Part shown: positions 11,814-23,734 of the stretch, in pieces
Layout of the letters: each line of letters begins with the position of its first letter
How positions within the stretch are numbered: the stretch's first letter is position 1
The notes under the pieces: model-generated
Told to the model about the DNA's origin: nothing
What the model saw: only the letters and a program-made list of their open reading frames with translations
The model's database searches: none
Origin: Eustoma russellianum
Taxonomy: Eukaryota; Streptophyta; Magnoliopsida; Gentianales; Gentianaceae
DNA length: 64,000 nucleotides
Assembly (NCBI GenBank): GCA_036186865.1
Contig: AP025045.1
Coordinates: 12,199,360 to 12,263,359, forward strand
Direction of reading: 5' to 3'
Made by a program: the position numbers and the translations under genes

Positions 11814-12154
11814 ACCCCTTTGGCTGATTGTAAACTCACCTTTTGATGAATAACAATTCTTGATATTTCCTTCACTTTGTGTGATACTTTGTTTTCTTGG
11901 TTTTGCATTAAAAACCCAAGTTAAGATCCTTCAAAGTTGAGCATTTTGAAGGTATTGCCATTGCTAAAAGGTTGCCATCCAGGAGGGCCATTTTGGTTTG
12001 CCTGATCAACGACCATCTTATAGTGTTGGTCTTGCTCGTTGTCCACACGTTTGATCACTAAGGAAGCAAGGGGAAGTTTACTTCTTTGTGCCTAACCCTT
12101 TGTGAAGGACGTTTGGAAGGTGGAATTGTTGGAGCCCACAAGTTGCACGCATCA

Positions 12155-12932
12155 AACTTACCAATTTACACGTGCACTTTACAACAACCAAACTGTACTC
12201 ATCATTATTCCAAAGTCGTGTCAGCTCGCCCTTGAAGAACTTCCACCAAACTTACCTACCTCAGTTGCGTCCCTTATCCAAGAATATGAAGTTCTGTTTC
12301 CTTCCGAACCACCATCCGGATTACCACCCATTAGAGGAATAGAACACCAAATCGACTTTGTCCCAGGAGCCGTGTTACCCAATCGCCCAGCCTATCGAGC
12401 AAACCCCGAAGAAACCAAAGAAATCCAAAGGCAAGTAGAAGAGCTCCTAGCTAGTGGACAAATCCGAGAGAGTCTGAGCCCATCTGCCGTCCCCGTCATT
12501 TTAGTACCCAAAAAGGATGGAACGTGGAGAATGTGTACCGATTGCCGAGCCATAAACAAGATTACCGTCAAGTATAGGTACCCCATACCTAGGCTAGACG
12601 ATATGTTAGACATGTTGCACGGATCCAAATTCTTCACCAAAATCGACCTTAAGCAAGGGTACTTCCAGGTACGCATTCGAGAAGGGGACGAATGGAAGAC
12701 TGCATTCAAAACCAAGTTTGGGCTCTATGAGTGGTTAGTGATGCCCTTCGGGCTCACCAACGCCCCTAGTACCTTTATGAGGCTAATGAATGAAGTCTTA
12801 CGTGCGTTCATAGGACGCTTTGCCGTTGTCTATTTCGATGATATCCTAATCCATTCCCACACCATAGAAGATCATCTTGACCACATTAGAGCCGTTTTTG
12901 AAAAGCTTAAGGAAGAACAACTTTACGTGATG
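12155..12932 (+). pseudogene. Pol of element D, first segment (protease-RT linker and RT), truncated
   Basis: From about 12,164 the sequence matches E just upstream of RT (residues ALYNNQTV) and continues through RT motifs RMCTDCRAINKI, DLKQGYFQVRI, MPFGLTNAPSTFM and YFDDILI. Gag, zinc knuckle and protease are deleted, and the LTR is fused nearly directly to this point. It stops where C inserted after residues EEQLY. D resumes in the same frame at 28,330 (12,927 joins 28,330 once the TTACG duplication is removed). The ATG at 12,102 lies in the LTR and is fortuitous. Confidence 0.88.
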
Positions 12933-14243
12933 AGCCAAACGAAGGCTAGAAAACGTTGCCAAGGACTTTGTCTCCTATTCCAAACTGATTTGAACACAAG
13001 CTATGTCAAAGAACATCTCCAAGATACCCCTTGAACTTTAACCATTGTTCTTGGCTCAATTTATGCCAACACCTCTCCCTCTTTGGCACTCCAACACATC
13101 TAAAACCTCAATGAGACCCTAAGATGCTGTAAACCAAATGATGGAGCAAATACTAACAAGTTCTAGGCTAGGAACTTGAAAGAAAACCGTAAGTGGTCTT
13201 AAACTTCAACTTGAAATGTTGATAACTCCTCAAGGGAAATTCTGGTTGAAATGTGTATTGATAATGGTTGTATATTGTTTTTGAGTTGTTGAGTTGTTTA
13301 CAATCTGATTCTAACTCTACTTATACAAAACGAAAATGCTAAGAAGTACAAGTTTTAATGTACAAAGTACTACACTAAAATGACATGCTTGCTTTGAACA
13401 ACTTTTGCTCCAAAAATGCTGGTTGCTTGCCGTGTATTCTTCTCTATTTCCAGCCTTCTTTTCTTGATTAATTTGATTGGATAAAAGATGGAGCAGCTTG
13501 CTTGAGAAATGCCTTTGATTGGTTGCAACTTGTAGCTTTGATTTTTCAAAGAATTTCCCTTAGACAACCGTACATTTCCTTGCTTGAATTCAGCCAAATT
13601 CTGATTGGTTCTTGTAGTGAGCAGCTTGCTTTGGATTGCATTTGATTGGTAGAAACTTTGGTGTTGAATTTTCAAAGGAAGTAATGCATAGTCCAGCCGT
13701 TTTTCTTCATTGATTTTGAGTGGTTCATTTGTTAAGAAGCTTGCTGAATTTTCTTCATTGTTTGTGATTGGTTCAATCATTTGGAAGACTCCTTCCTATT
13801 GGTTCTTGAATTGAACAGCTTCCTCATTCTTGTTTTCAACGTGAAGAACATTGCTTGAAATTGACATGAGTGCTTGTCACCAAGCTGCTTGTAAGCTACT
13901 TGAATTTCACCTACTTGCTTGGACAAAAATTCAGATTCTAATTTGTATCTTCAAGCTTTGTTTGAACAATGATATCATTTGATCAAATGGAACATGGATA
14001 GATAGGTGTTCATGCTTCTTCAATGTAAAGCTCTCTTTGACCTATCTTCAAAGACACCAAGCAACAAACACAATATGCACAAAATATATGACATGTCCTA
14101 AGGGTTAGTTAAGTCTATAAGACATAAGAACTAGCACTAGTGTGTGCGGAGTGAACAGTGATATGCCATGTCTTACAGAACCAACATGTGACAATACATG
14201 ATACATGAAAATATGTTGCGTTGACCCCATCGTGGGCTCATCA
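12928..14243 (-). repeat. 3' LTR of element C
   Basis: 1316 bases, nearly identical to 27,008-28,324. In element orientation it begins TGATGAGCCCACGATGGGG and ends GGCTCATCA. From the block GCTTGAAGAT inward it aligns with A/B/K LTRs. The first 300 or so bases are unrelated to the pol-coding start of those LTRs. Confidence 0.93.
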
Positions 14244-14278
14244 TTCCCTCCCTCTTGAAAATGATTCGTCCTCGAATC
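14244..14278 (-). promoter_or_regulatory. Polypurine tract and palindrome of element C
   Basis: In element orientation: GATTCGAGGACGAATC (14,263-14,278), then ATTTTCAAGAGGGAGGGAA up to the LTR. The preceding ORF ended at 14,415, so the palindrome is non-coding here but unchanged from the autonomous elements. Confidence 0.8.
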
Positions 14279-14414
14279 TCAACATGGATAGAATAAGGGA
14301 TAGGGGTTTAGGATGTACACGTATGCTCAACTACACCATAACCCAAATAGGAACATGATAATACAAATGGTGAAGGTGAAATACCTTGGTGCATCCTTAT
14401 CTTTGAAGAAAGAA

Positions 14415-15694
14415 TTAGGTATGTACACGCTTTCTAAAATGTTTAGGATGTATTAACAATATGATAACAAAAATTTTAGAACACATACATCCTAACGGAT
14501 AAAACAACGTCCAAAAAGCATATTGCAACATGTTAACGCTAAATGTACAAATCTTACAGACATGTGCAATATTTAGACAAGATGTCTCAATTGAGATGAC
14601 AACAGGCAGACATTCAACAAGATGAGATGAAATAGATATTTCAGAAATAGATTCTTCATCTATACTAAATATGTCATTCAATTCATTAACTAGTTCATCC
14701 AAGGATTTATGTTCATTTGTAGCTGAATCTATTGCAATAATGACATCATGATCAAGCTCTACATCAAGTAGACAATCTAGTTCAGCTAACATCAAATCAT
14801 AAGAATCTAGTTTATCAATGTCATTCTCAACAGAATTACTTACATCAATGTCATCAATGAAATGTACAGGATGTAATTCAGATTGTAACCCCAGAAACAA
14901 GCATCTCAGCAGAATACAGATCATGCACAGGGATTTTCATTATATGCATGTCACAATGTAAATCATTTTCAGACAAAGTGTTATCACAATTAAAATCATC
15001 TATAAGCAAATGACTAACACTTTGGAAATCACCAACAGATTCAAGTGAAGGGTCTTCTTCAGACAATGCACAAGGTTGAACATGCAATTCAGATAAAGGA
15101 GTTCCAGTTTCAGGCATGTTGGGTCTAATTTCATACAAACCATCATTCACAGAAAGGTCAGATTGCAAGTCTTTGTTCTTTTCAGATTCTATCATTACTT
15201 GCACCATGTCTCTAAGTTGAAGCAATGCATTTTCAATATTATCCATAGTCTGACTCGAATTGCTTAACTTAACTGGATTTGGTTTGTCATTTTCAGAATC
15301 ACAAGAGTTCAGTTCATGCCCATAGTTTTGATTAACTTGGCATGGGATTAGGTTTGATTGAACAATCTTTGCCTTTTTATACATGTCATTAAGTGATGAG
15401 AATTTTTCATTTAACATGGCAATCAGCAATTTCTTTATCTAGACCAGCAAAGAACCTAATCATGCTTAATTTCTCATGTTCTTCAACATAAGCATAGTAC
15501 AAATCATCAAGCATTTCATTGTAATATGCACTAACATCTTTATTGCACTGAGAAAGAGTTTGATATCTAGGAGTTTTACATTCCCAATATCCAACCCATA
15601 AACCATTCGTACGACCAAAGGAGTTCATACGTTTTTCCAGTTCATCATAGTCTCTCCTATGGCATTCAACTCCCCAAATGGTTTTTAGAATCAT
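14415..15694 (-). pseudogene. Gag-like orphan ORF of element C, two frameshifts
   Basis: Homologue of the intact 440-residue ORF in L. Segment one (15,694-15,407) carries TIWGVECHR, DELEKRM, NGLWVGYWECK, DVSAYYNEM and MIRFFAGLDKEIADC, a Gag capsid C-terminal-like region. A one-base gain near 15,415 shifts the frame. Segment two (to about 14,890) is an acidic linker. A second one-base gain in a G run near 14,890 precedes segment three, with LAELDCLLDVELD and a hydrophobic tail ending HPKHFRKRVHT. There is no zinc knuckle, protease or polymerase. The ATG is the first after the leader, matching L. B inserted 13 bases upstream of the start codon. Confidence 0.8.
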
Positions 15695-16180
15695 GTTTAA
15701 TCAAAACAATCTTGATGAGCTACAGCCTAACCTTGTAGATGCAAACACCGACAATGACACCCTCGTTGCCCCACAATGGTCCCATAACAAGGAGTATGGC
15801 TAAGAAATTGTTACATTGTGTTGAATCATTCCTTTACAGGCATGAAGAGGATGAGTCAAGCAAAGATGACATCCATTGGGTTATATGATACAAGCTATGA
15901 TCTAGTCGTATCAAATGCATGTTGTACATATCTTTATATGTTCTTTTTGATATTGTTAGTTTGTTAACTTTGTTTTAGGATAGTTTGTGTTGTATTCTTG
16001 CCTTATCTTTCAGGTGCACGTTTTTAGCTTGAAGATGCAAACCAAACCTGAATTTTTGTCCAAACAAAGAAATGAAATTCAAGTAGCTTGCAAGCAAGGT
16101 GCTTAACAAGCACTCATGTCAATTCCAACCAAAGTTCTTCACGTTGAAAACAAGAATGAGGAAGCAGCTCAAGCCTTCAA

Positions 16181-16508
16181 CCAATAGAAAGAAGTCTACC
16201 AAATGATTTAACCAATCACAATCAAGTTAGAAAATTCAACAAGCTGCTCAACCAAGGATCCAATCAAAAGGCATGAGATTTTCGGCTGGTTCATAAGATA
16301 TTATGTTTGAAAATTCAACACAAAAGTAAGAACCAATCAAGGCTGAGTTTATCCAAGCTGCACACTCCATAAACCAATCAAAACTTTGGATGAATTCAAG
16401 CAAGAGATGTACGGTTATCTAAGGGAATTTCTTTGAAAAATCAATGCTACAACTTACAACCAATCAAGGGAGAGATTCAAGCAAGCTGCTCAATGTTTAA
16501 ACCAATCA
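16181..16508 (+). promoter_or_regulatory. CCAAT-motif array in U3
   Basis: CCAATCA at 16,212, 16,260, 16,334, 16,374, 16,460 and 16,502 and CCAATAG at 16,181, spaced 31-86 bases apart. Several are preceded by CAAGCTGC. They lie upstream of the TATA-like box. The same pattern occurs in A (468-632) and, reversed, in C and K. CCAAT boxes are bound by NF-Y; a role in expression is inference. Confidence 0.6.
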
Positions 16509-16657
16509 AAACTATGGCTCAAGACAAGCAAAGAAGAAGAAGGAAGCAACCAGCTCCTTTTCACCGAAAGTTGATCAAACTTGTTCAAAAAGCAAGCATC
16601 TCATTTTATACTAGTACCTTGTACATTAGGACTTGTACTTTCCATCATTTTCGTTTG

Positions 16658-16666
16658 TATAAGAAG
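16658..16666 (+). promoter_or_regulatory. TATA-like box of element B 5' LTR
   Basis: TATAAGAAG at the position of TATAAGTAG in A and TATAAATAG in K. The 3' LTR counterpart is 24,680-24,688. Confidence 0.5.
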
Positions 16667-17032
16667 GTTTAGAACCTGAATGTAATACACAACCATTATC
16701 AATATACATTTGAACCAGAATTTCCTTCAAGGAGTTATCAACATTTCAAGTTGAGGTTTAAAGCCACCAAACGGTTTTCTCTCAAGTTCCAGCCTAGGAC
16801 TTGTTAGTATTTGCTTCTTTATTTGGTTTACAGCATCTTAGGGTCTCATTGAGGTTTTAGATGTGTTGGAGTGCCAAGAGGAAGAGGTGTTGGCATAGAT
16901 TGAGCCAAGAACAAAGGTTAAAGATCAAAGGGTGTCTTTTAGGTGTTCTTTGACATAGCTTGTGTTCAAATCAGTTTGGAGTAGGAGACAACATCCTTGG
17001 CAAACGTTTCCAGCCCCATTTGGCTCATCAAT

Positions 17033-17044
17033 TGGTATCAGAGC
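17033..17044 (+). other. Primer-binding site, tRNA-iMet (element B)
   Basis: TGGTATCAGAGC two bases after the LTR end. Confidence 0.93.
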
Positions 17045-19008
17045 GTTGGTTAGTCTTCTATTCATGTTTACATTGCTTAAATTTGCAAATGAAGTTGCTG
17101 CCCAAAACTGTTTGTGTACTGATTTCCATTCCGTTTTGAATCTGTTTGTTTAGATAGTTAGTTTATGTTTTGAAGTGCTTGTTAGATAGTATAAAATAGT
17201 TTGGTAACTTAGTTTTAGTAGCAAAAACCGAAACACCACAAAAAAAGAACAGAGACTAGACTTAAGTGTGTTAGGAGTTGATTGTGTATCTTGAAGCAAA
17301 AACCGTGTGTGGCCAGCTTGTGATTGTTCAACCTAGCTTAGGTATTGTTCATTAGGTCCTAATCTGGAAGTTTTAAGTGGTAGTTAATTAACTCCTTCAA
17401 ACTGAAACCCTTGAACAAAAAAACATAGGTTAGTTGATAGTAGTTGAAATCAAGTTGTTTAAAATTCTGTTTTTAGTTCATGTGTGCAAACTGTCTTGAA
17501 CGTTTTATATGCTGCCATATCTAGCTTAGTTGATCTTCATTAGACCTTAATCTAGTAGTTTAAGTGTTAGTCTAGTTGTGTCCTTAAAATCAGAAAACTT
17601 GAAACACCAAAATTGGAATAGTTGATAGTTTACTACTTGTTAAAATTCTGTTTCTAGTAGCTTGTGTGTAAGCTGTCCAAAACGTTTTAGTGCTACCTTA
17701 TTTAGCTTGGTTAGGCTAGTTTACATCATAGTTTAAGTGTTTTAATTGGTTCTTTAGCTTAACACAAAAAAAAACCGAAAACAAAGATCAAAACAAGTAG
17801 CCTAGATAACTAAGTGTGCTGGCTAGTTCCTAGAGTTGTACGTTTGATAAGTAGGCTTTAAACACTTGCATTTAGTATCATTTAGTTTAGAATCTGATTG
17901 CAACATAATAACAAAAAAAAAACCAAACCAAAAACAAAGTAGGATAGGTCACTTGAAAACCAAACAAAACAAGATAGCTTAGTTGCATCAAAACTGATTT
18001 TCCATTAGTTGTTAGTAACCAGCCTTTGTAAACTTCATTTAGGCACAACTAAGTTGCATTATCCATATTAGAATTAGTTAGAACACTTGCATCAAAAACA
18101 GAAAATAGAAAAAGGAACAAACTGCCCAAGAAACCGTGTGGATCAAAACAACCTTTAAAGCTCATTTGAAATCTTGCTATATGCTAATAGCTTCATCTTT
18201 TTGTTGATTTCAATTGTTTCAAACAACTTGTTGGACTTAGATATATTCTGAAATTTAGGGATTGTTTAAGCCCCACATTGTTAAAGAGCTATCCAATTGT
18301 TGTTTTAGATCAATTTCTGAACTTACATTGCACTGTATACAATTTGATTTTGTTGTAATTGTGAATTGAATTCCCACTACATAGTGTTTAGCCGTGTTGT
18401 GTACGAGGAACTTTCAAATTCCAAATACAACTAATCTTGTGCAATTAAAGGCCGTGGGCAATGTCTCATGTAGGCCGTGAGCAGTAGTCTCACAACAATC
18501 AAGCAAAACCGTCCAAAGAAAGAAAATTAAGCTTGATTGAGAAATACGCGAGAGAAAAGCCAATATTTGTCAACAAGTAAGAGGCAAGACAAGAGAGAAT
18601 TGCCCAAGAAAGCCAAGTGAGGAAAGAGCCCAAAGATAAACGTTTCACAAAGGGAAAATCCCGTGCAAAGCTCAAAAGAAAGAAAGCGCCCAAACCAAAC
18701 CCCAAAGTGTTGTAGTTTTGAAATATTGAAAGTTTCTAAAGCAAACCCTTGCTAGCACTTTGTTTGTGTGTCTTTACTTTCACTTTACTACAATTGATAA
18801 TTGCATATGCTGTAAAGTAAATTGAGGGATTGTCTTAAAACAACCCCGTAGATTTCTTTCAGCCCGAACAACAATTTGACTTCTGTGATTTACTTGAATC
18901 TTTAGGAGAAATAGTCCAAGTTGCTGTTTTAAACAATTGTCGACATAAAGTAGAGTATTTGCATCTTGTCAATATTTTATTTGGCTTTTGAGATTGTTTT
19001 CTGAAAAC
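17045..19008 (+). other. Untranslated leader of element B
   Basis: About 1.96 kb, collinear with A's leader but with an extra partial duplication: the segment TTCATTAGACCTTAATCTAG recurs in altered form near 17,350 and 17,540. The conserved hairpin block is at 18,450-18,493 (GTGAG-CAGTAGT-CTCAC at 18,477-18,493). No gene is seen. Confidence 0.8.
18450..18493 (+). promoter_or_regulatory. Conserved leader hairpin block of element B
   Basis: GGCCGTGGGCAATGTCTCAT followed by hairpin GTGAG/CTCAC. The loop differs from A by one base while the stem is unchanged. Confidence 0.55.
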
Positions 19009-19035
19009 ATGGGTCCCCAACAGAAAGATAATGCA

Positions 19036-19045
19036 NNNNNNNNNN
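19036..19045. other. Assembly gap (10 N) inside gag of element B
   Basis: TAATGCA precedes (19,029-19,035) and follows (19,046-19,052) the gap. Removing the 10 N and one copy (17 bases) puts the ATG at 19,009 in frame with downstream Gag, so no sequence is likely to be missing. Confidence 0.85.
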
Positions 19046-22000
19046 TAATGCATCATCCCCGTCCCCATCTACTCCTGTTCCATCCCCAGTCCCTGTTACC
19101 CTAGAGAATATACAGCAAACACTCACTTTCCTAGTTAATCAGTTTGGTTTAATGAGAAGTGATATAGAGGATAACAAACAAAGGATAAACAACGTAGAAA
19201 AGCCAACCTCAGATCAAAAGGAACCTAGTATACCTTTTCAAGAAGGCACCTCTTATGCTAATGAGTCTTATGTTCAACCTAGAAGAGTCACATCACATAG
19301 AGGTAGAAGTCGAGGTCGAGGTAGTAATGGTGGTCGTAAGAACATTTCTTTTGAGGAAAGATTTGATTATCTCCCTGAGTACAATGAAGAACATTATCCG
19401 GAAGAACGGTATGATGAACGTCAACCTGATAGAAATGAACATCTTGAAGAAGAGTTCATTACTACTAAACTGACGATACCCTCCTTCCAAGGGAAAAGTG
19501 ATCCTGAAGCTTATCTGCAATGGGAAACAAAAGTAGATCATATGTATTCTTGCACTAACTATTCTGAATTGGCCAAAGTGCGGTATGCAACTTTTGAATT
19601 TGTAGATTATGCTTTACTTTGGTGGGAACAACTGAAGAACACCAGGAGAAGAACAAGACAACCCCCTGTTGTCACTTGGTCCGAGCTGAAACAAGAGATG
19701 AGGAAGAGATTCATATCTCCTTCCTATGAAAGAAGCGTTTTCCAGAAATTGCAACAACTTTCTCAAGGTAATAGATCTGTTGATGAATTTTATAAAGAAT
19801 TAGAACATTTGCTTACCAGGGCTAACATAGAAGAAGCGGAGGAAGCCACAATGGCTAGATTTCTAGCTGGTTTGAATAAAGAAATTGCATTTAAGGTGGA
19901 ACTTACACCTTTCTCAGATCTGGCTTCTATGGTTCACATTGCTGAGAAAGTGGAAAGACAACTGAAGGTTAAAACGTCTTACCCTTCTTTTCGGACTAAT
20001 CCTTTGAGTTTTCCTAGAACACAGCATAGGACGCCGTTCCATCCACAACAAGGGCAAGGCCGTGGATCACAAGGAAAACCAACCCCGAACATCCAAAATC
20101 GTCCAAAGCTTCCAATCACTGATAAAGGCAAAGCCAAGGTGGAAGGTACGTCTAATTTTAAGACTCGTGATATTCAATGATTTAAATGCTTAGGAAAAGG
20201 TCATTTTGCTAATCAATGCCCCAACCCTAAACGCATCTTGTTTATTGAAGAGTCTAATGAGTATTATTCTGAGGAAGAATTGGAAGAGAGTGAAGGAAAC
20301 CAAGAAATTGAGCAAACATGTGAGGAAGAAGAAGAGATTATTGAAGAGATTAATGAATGTGAAACAAAAGAGTTCTTAGTTGTACGTCGAGCCCTAAGTG
20401 CCCAAATTAAAACTGAAGAACCTGAAATACAACGAGAGAACATATTCCACATTCACTGTATGGTTAAGAAGAAAGTCTGCACGTTAATCATTGACTCCGG
20501 TTCATGTACAAATGTTGCAAGTTTTGAACTTGTTAGGAAACTTGAGTTACCTTTAATTAATCACCCCCGTCCTTATAGACTTACGTGGCTTAATGAGTGT
20601 GGTGAAGTTAAAGTAACAAAGCAAGTTCTAGTTCCTTTGTCAATTGGTGGGTATTCTGCTGAGGTGTTATGTGACGTAGCCCCTATGCAATCAAGTCATA
20701 TCTTATTAGGTAGACCGTGGCAATTTGACAACAAGGTTACGTATTATGGTTACCTAAATAGATATTCCTTTAGGCAGAACAACAAGCTGTTCAAATTAAA
20801 TGCCTTGCCCCCGCACAAAGTTTTTGAGGATCAACAACGCATCTTAAAAAGTCATAATGATCCAAAAGAAAAGGAATTGGAGAGGATTTTCATCAAAGAA
20901 AACCAATTAAGAAGTTCTCATCTTAGAGTTGAACCAAAAGAAAACAAGGTTTCTGCTGAACCATCTATAAAGAAAAACGCATTCTTTGCATCTCAAAGTG
21001 AAGTATTCCATGCTATCAACTCAAAGAAAACTGTTTATATCTTGCTTTACAAAGAAACTCTATTCTCTTCATCTGACATACCATCTACTTTACCAAGTGA
21101 AGTTGCATCTTTACTTCAAGAATTTTCTAGCTTGTTTCCTGAAGGAGATCCCCCAGGTTTACCACCCTCTAAGAGGCATTGAACATCAAATAGATTTCGT
21201 TCCAGGAGCTGTTCTGCCAAACAGACCTGCCTATAGAGCCAATCCAGAGGAAACTAAGGAAATCCAAAAGCAAGTTGAGGAACTATTGACCCAGGGTAAA
21301 GTAAAAGAGAGTATGAGTCTTTGTGCTGTTCCTGTAATCATTGTCCCTAAGAAAGACGGAACTTGGAGAATGTGTACTGACTGTAGAGCCATCAATAAGA
21401 TCACTGTGAAGTATAGGTACCCTATTCCTAGGTTGGATGACATGTTGGATATGTTACATGGGTCTAGGTGCTTTAGCAAAGTAGATCTTAAGCAAGGATA
21501 TTTCCAAGTGAGAATTAGGGAAGGTGATGAATGGAAAACTGCCTTTAAGACTAAGTTTGGATTGTACGAATGGTTAGTTATGCCCTTTGGTTTAACCAAT
21601 GCCCCTAGTACTTTCATGAGGTTAATGAATGAGGTCTTAAGGAGATTCATAGGGAAATTTGTAGTAGTATACTTTGATGACATTCTTATCTACTCCAAAA
21701 CCCTAAGTGATCACCTGAACCATCTAAGAGCTGTTTTTGCCACCCTACAGAAAGAAGAGTTATATGCTAATTTCAAGAAGTGTTCTTTCTGTCTGGAGAA
21801 GGTTACATTCTTAGGATTTGTGATTAGTGCTGAAGGAATTGAAGTGGATCAAGAGAAAGTTAAATCCATAACTGAGTGGCCAACCCCTAAGTCTGCTGGA
21901 GATATTAGGAGTTTTCATGGATTAGCTAGTTTCTATAGACGTTTTGTGAAGGATTTCTCTACCATAGCTGCACCCTTGAATGAATTAGTCAAGAAAGATG

Positions 22001-23699
22001 TAAGATTTGAATAGGGAGAATCACAACAACAAGCTTTTGAGGAACTTAAGAAACGTCTAACTTTTGCACCCATCCTGAGATTGCCCAATTTTGATGAAAT
22101 GTTTGAAGTTGAATGTGATGCCAGTGGAGTTGGCATTGGAGCTGTATTGCATCAAGGTAACAAACCTGTTGCCTACTTTAGTGAGAAATTGAAAGGAGCT
22201 TCCATCAATTATTCAACCTATGATAAAGAATTGTACGCACTTGTCCGTTCCTTACAAACTTGGCAACATTATCTGCAACCTAAGGAATTTGTGATTCATA
22301 CTGATCATGAAAGCCTTAAGTATCTAAAGGGTCAAGGAAAATTGAACAAAAGACATGCCAAATGGGTTGAATTCATTGAACAATTCCCTTATGTGATCAA
22401 GTATAAGCAAGGAAAAGAAAATGTTGTTGCTGATGCTTTATCTCGTCGCTATACTTTGATTACTACTCTTTCATGTAACATGTTTGGTTTTGAGTCTATC
22501 AAAGAGATGTATCATTCTGATCATGACTTCAGTTCTATATATCAAGCATGCGTTGAGTCCCCTTTTGCCAAATATTACTTGCATGATGGTTACTTGTTTA
22601 AAGAACATAAGTTATGTGTACCAATGTGTTCATTAAGGGAGTTATTGATTAAAGAAGCTCATGGAGGAGGTTTAATGGGTCATTTTGGCTCGTTAAAAAC
22701 ATTGGAAACACTTAAGGAACATTTCTTCTGGCCGCATATGAGAGCACATGTTGATAAGATATGTGACCAATGTATTACTTGCAAGCATGCAAAGTCTAGA
22801 ACACAACCACATGGATTGTACACTCCTTTATCTGTTCCAAGCTCACCTTGGACTGATATCTCTATGGACTTTGTATTGGGATTGCCTCGATCCAAAACTG
22901 GTAAAGATAGCATCTTTGTTGTTGTTGATAGATTTTCCAAAATGGCACATTTCATTGCATGTAAGAAAGTTGATGATGCTATTCATATTGCTGATTTGTT
23001 CTTTAAGGAAATTGTTAGATTGCATGGCATGCCACGTACGATTGTTAGTGATAGAGATACAAAGTTTCTAAGTCATTTCTGGCGTGTTTTGTGGAGTAAA
23101 CTTGGTACTAAATTACTATTTTCCACAACTGCTCACCCACAAACCGATGGTCAAACTGAAGTCGTTAATAGAACTTTGTCTCAACTTTTACGTGTTGTCA
23201 TTCAAAAGAATCTAAAGAATTGGGAAGATTGCTTATCTTACATTGAGTTTGCATACAATAGAGTTGTTCATAGTGGAACATTGCATTCTCCTTTTGAAGT
23301 TGTTTATGGCTTTAACCCTTTGTCCCCGCTTGATCTTGTTCCCATACCTGTTCATGAACGTGTTAGTTTAGATGGTGAACGAAAAGCAAAACTTGTGAAA
23401 GAATTGCATGAAAAGGTTAAGTCACAACTTGAAGCTAAGAATAAAGTGTATGCCAATAGAGCCAACAGGAATCGTAAAGTTGTTATATTTGAACCTGGTG
23501 ATCTTGTTTGGTTACACTTGAGAAAAGAAAGATTCCCTAAGGAAAGGGACTCCAAATTGAAGCCAAGAGGCGATGGACCGTTCAAAGTGTTGAAACGGCT
23601 TGGTGATAATGCCTATGTTCTCGATCTTCCTGAAGAAAGGTAGGTCCTATCTCTAAAACTTTTAATGTTGCTGACCTTTCTCCGTTTAGTGTTGATTCA

Positions 23700-23734
23700 G
23701 ATTCGAGGACGAATCCTTTTCAAGTGGGAGGGAA
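23700..23734 (+). promoter_or_regulatory. Palindrome plus polypurine tract of element B
   Basis: GATTCGAGGACGAATC at 23,700-23,715, then CAAGTGGGAGGGAA directly before the 3' LTR. Confidence 0.8.

Larger units (their letters stand above)
10746..12154 (+). repeat. 5' LTR of element D (family II)
   Basis: 1409 bases, matching 39,568-40,953 and, in reverse, the LTRs of E. It begins with an 18-bp direct repeat (GATGAGGATCAAGGGTCC, then the same with GGGCCC). It then has the pol C-terminal coding segment, a GAATGTT minisatellite, many TTGAATTC motifs and a TATA box. It ends GCACGCATCA. Confidence 0.93.
15713..17030 (+). repeat. 5' LTR of element B
   Basis: 1318 bases from TGATGAGCTACAGCC to TTTGGCTCATCA, followed after two bases by the primer site. 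It carries the duplicated pol end, a CCAAT array (16,181-16,508) and a TATA-like box. Confidence 0.95.

Noticed and set aside
13370..13780. Minus-strand ORFs in C's LTRs (also 27,397-27,861)
   Set aside because: They lie in U3 across the CCAAT array, differ by frameshift between the two LTRs and match no family.
16433..16672. 79-codon ORF identical in both LTRs of B (also 24,455-24,694)
   Set aside because: Identity follows from LTR duplication; spans CCAAT and TATA motifs and is absent from A and K.
18859..19068. Minus-strand ORF spanning the N gap
   Set aside because: Contains unknown residues and is antisense to gag.
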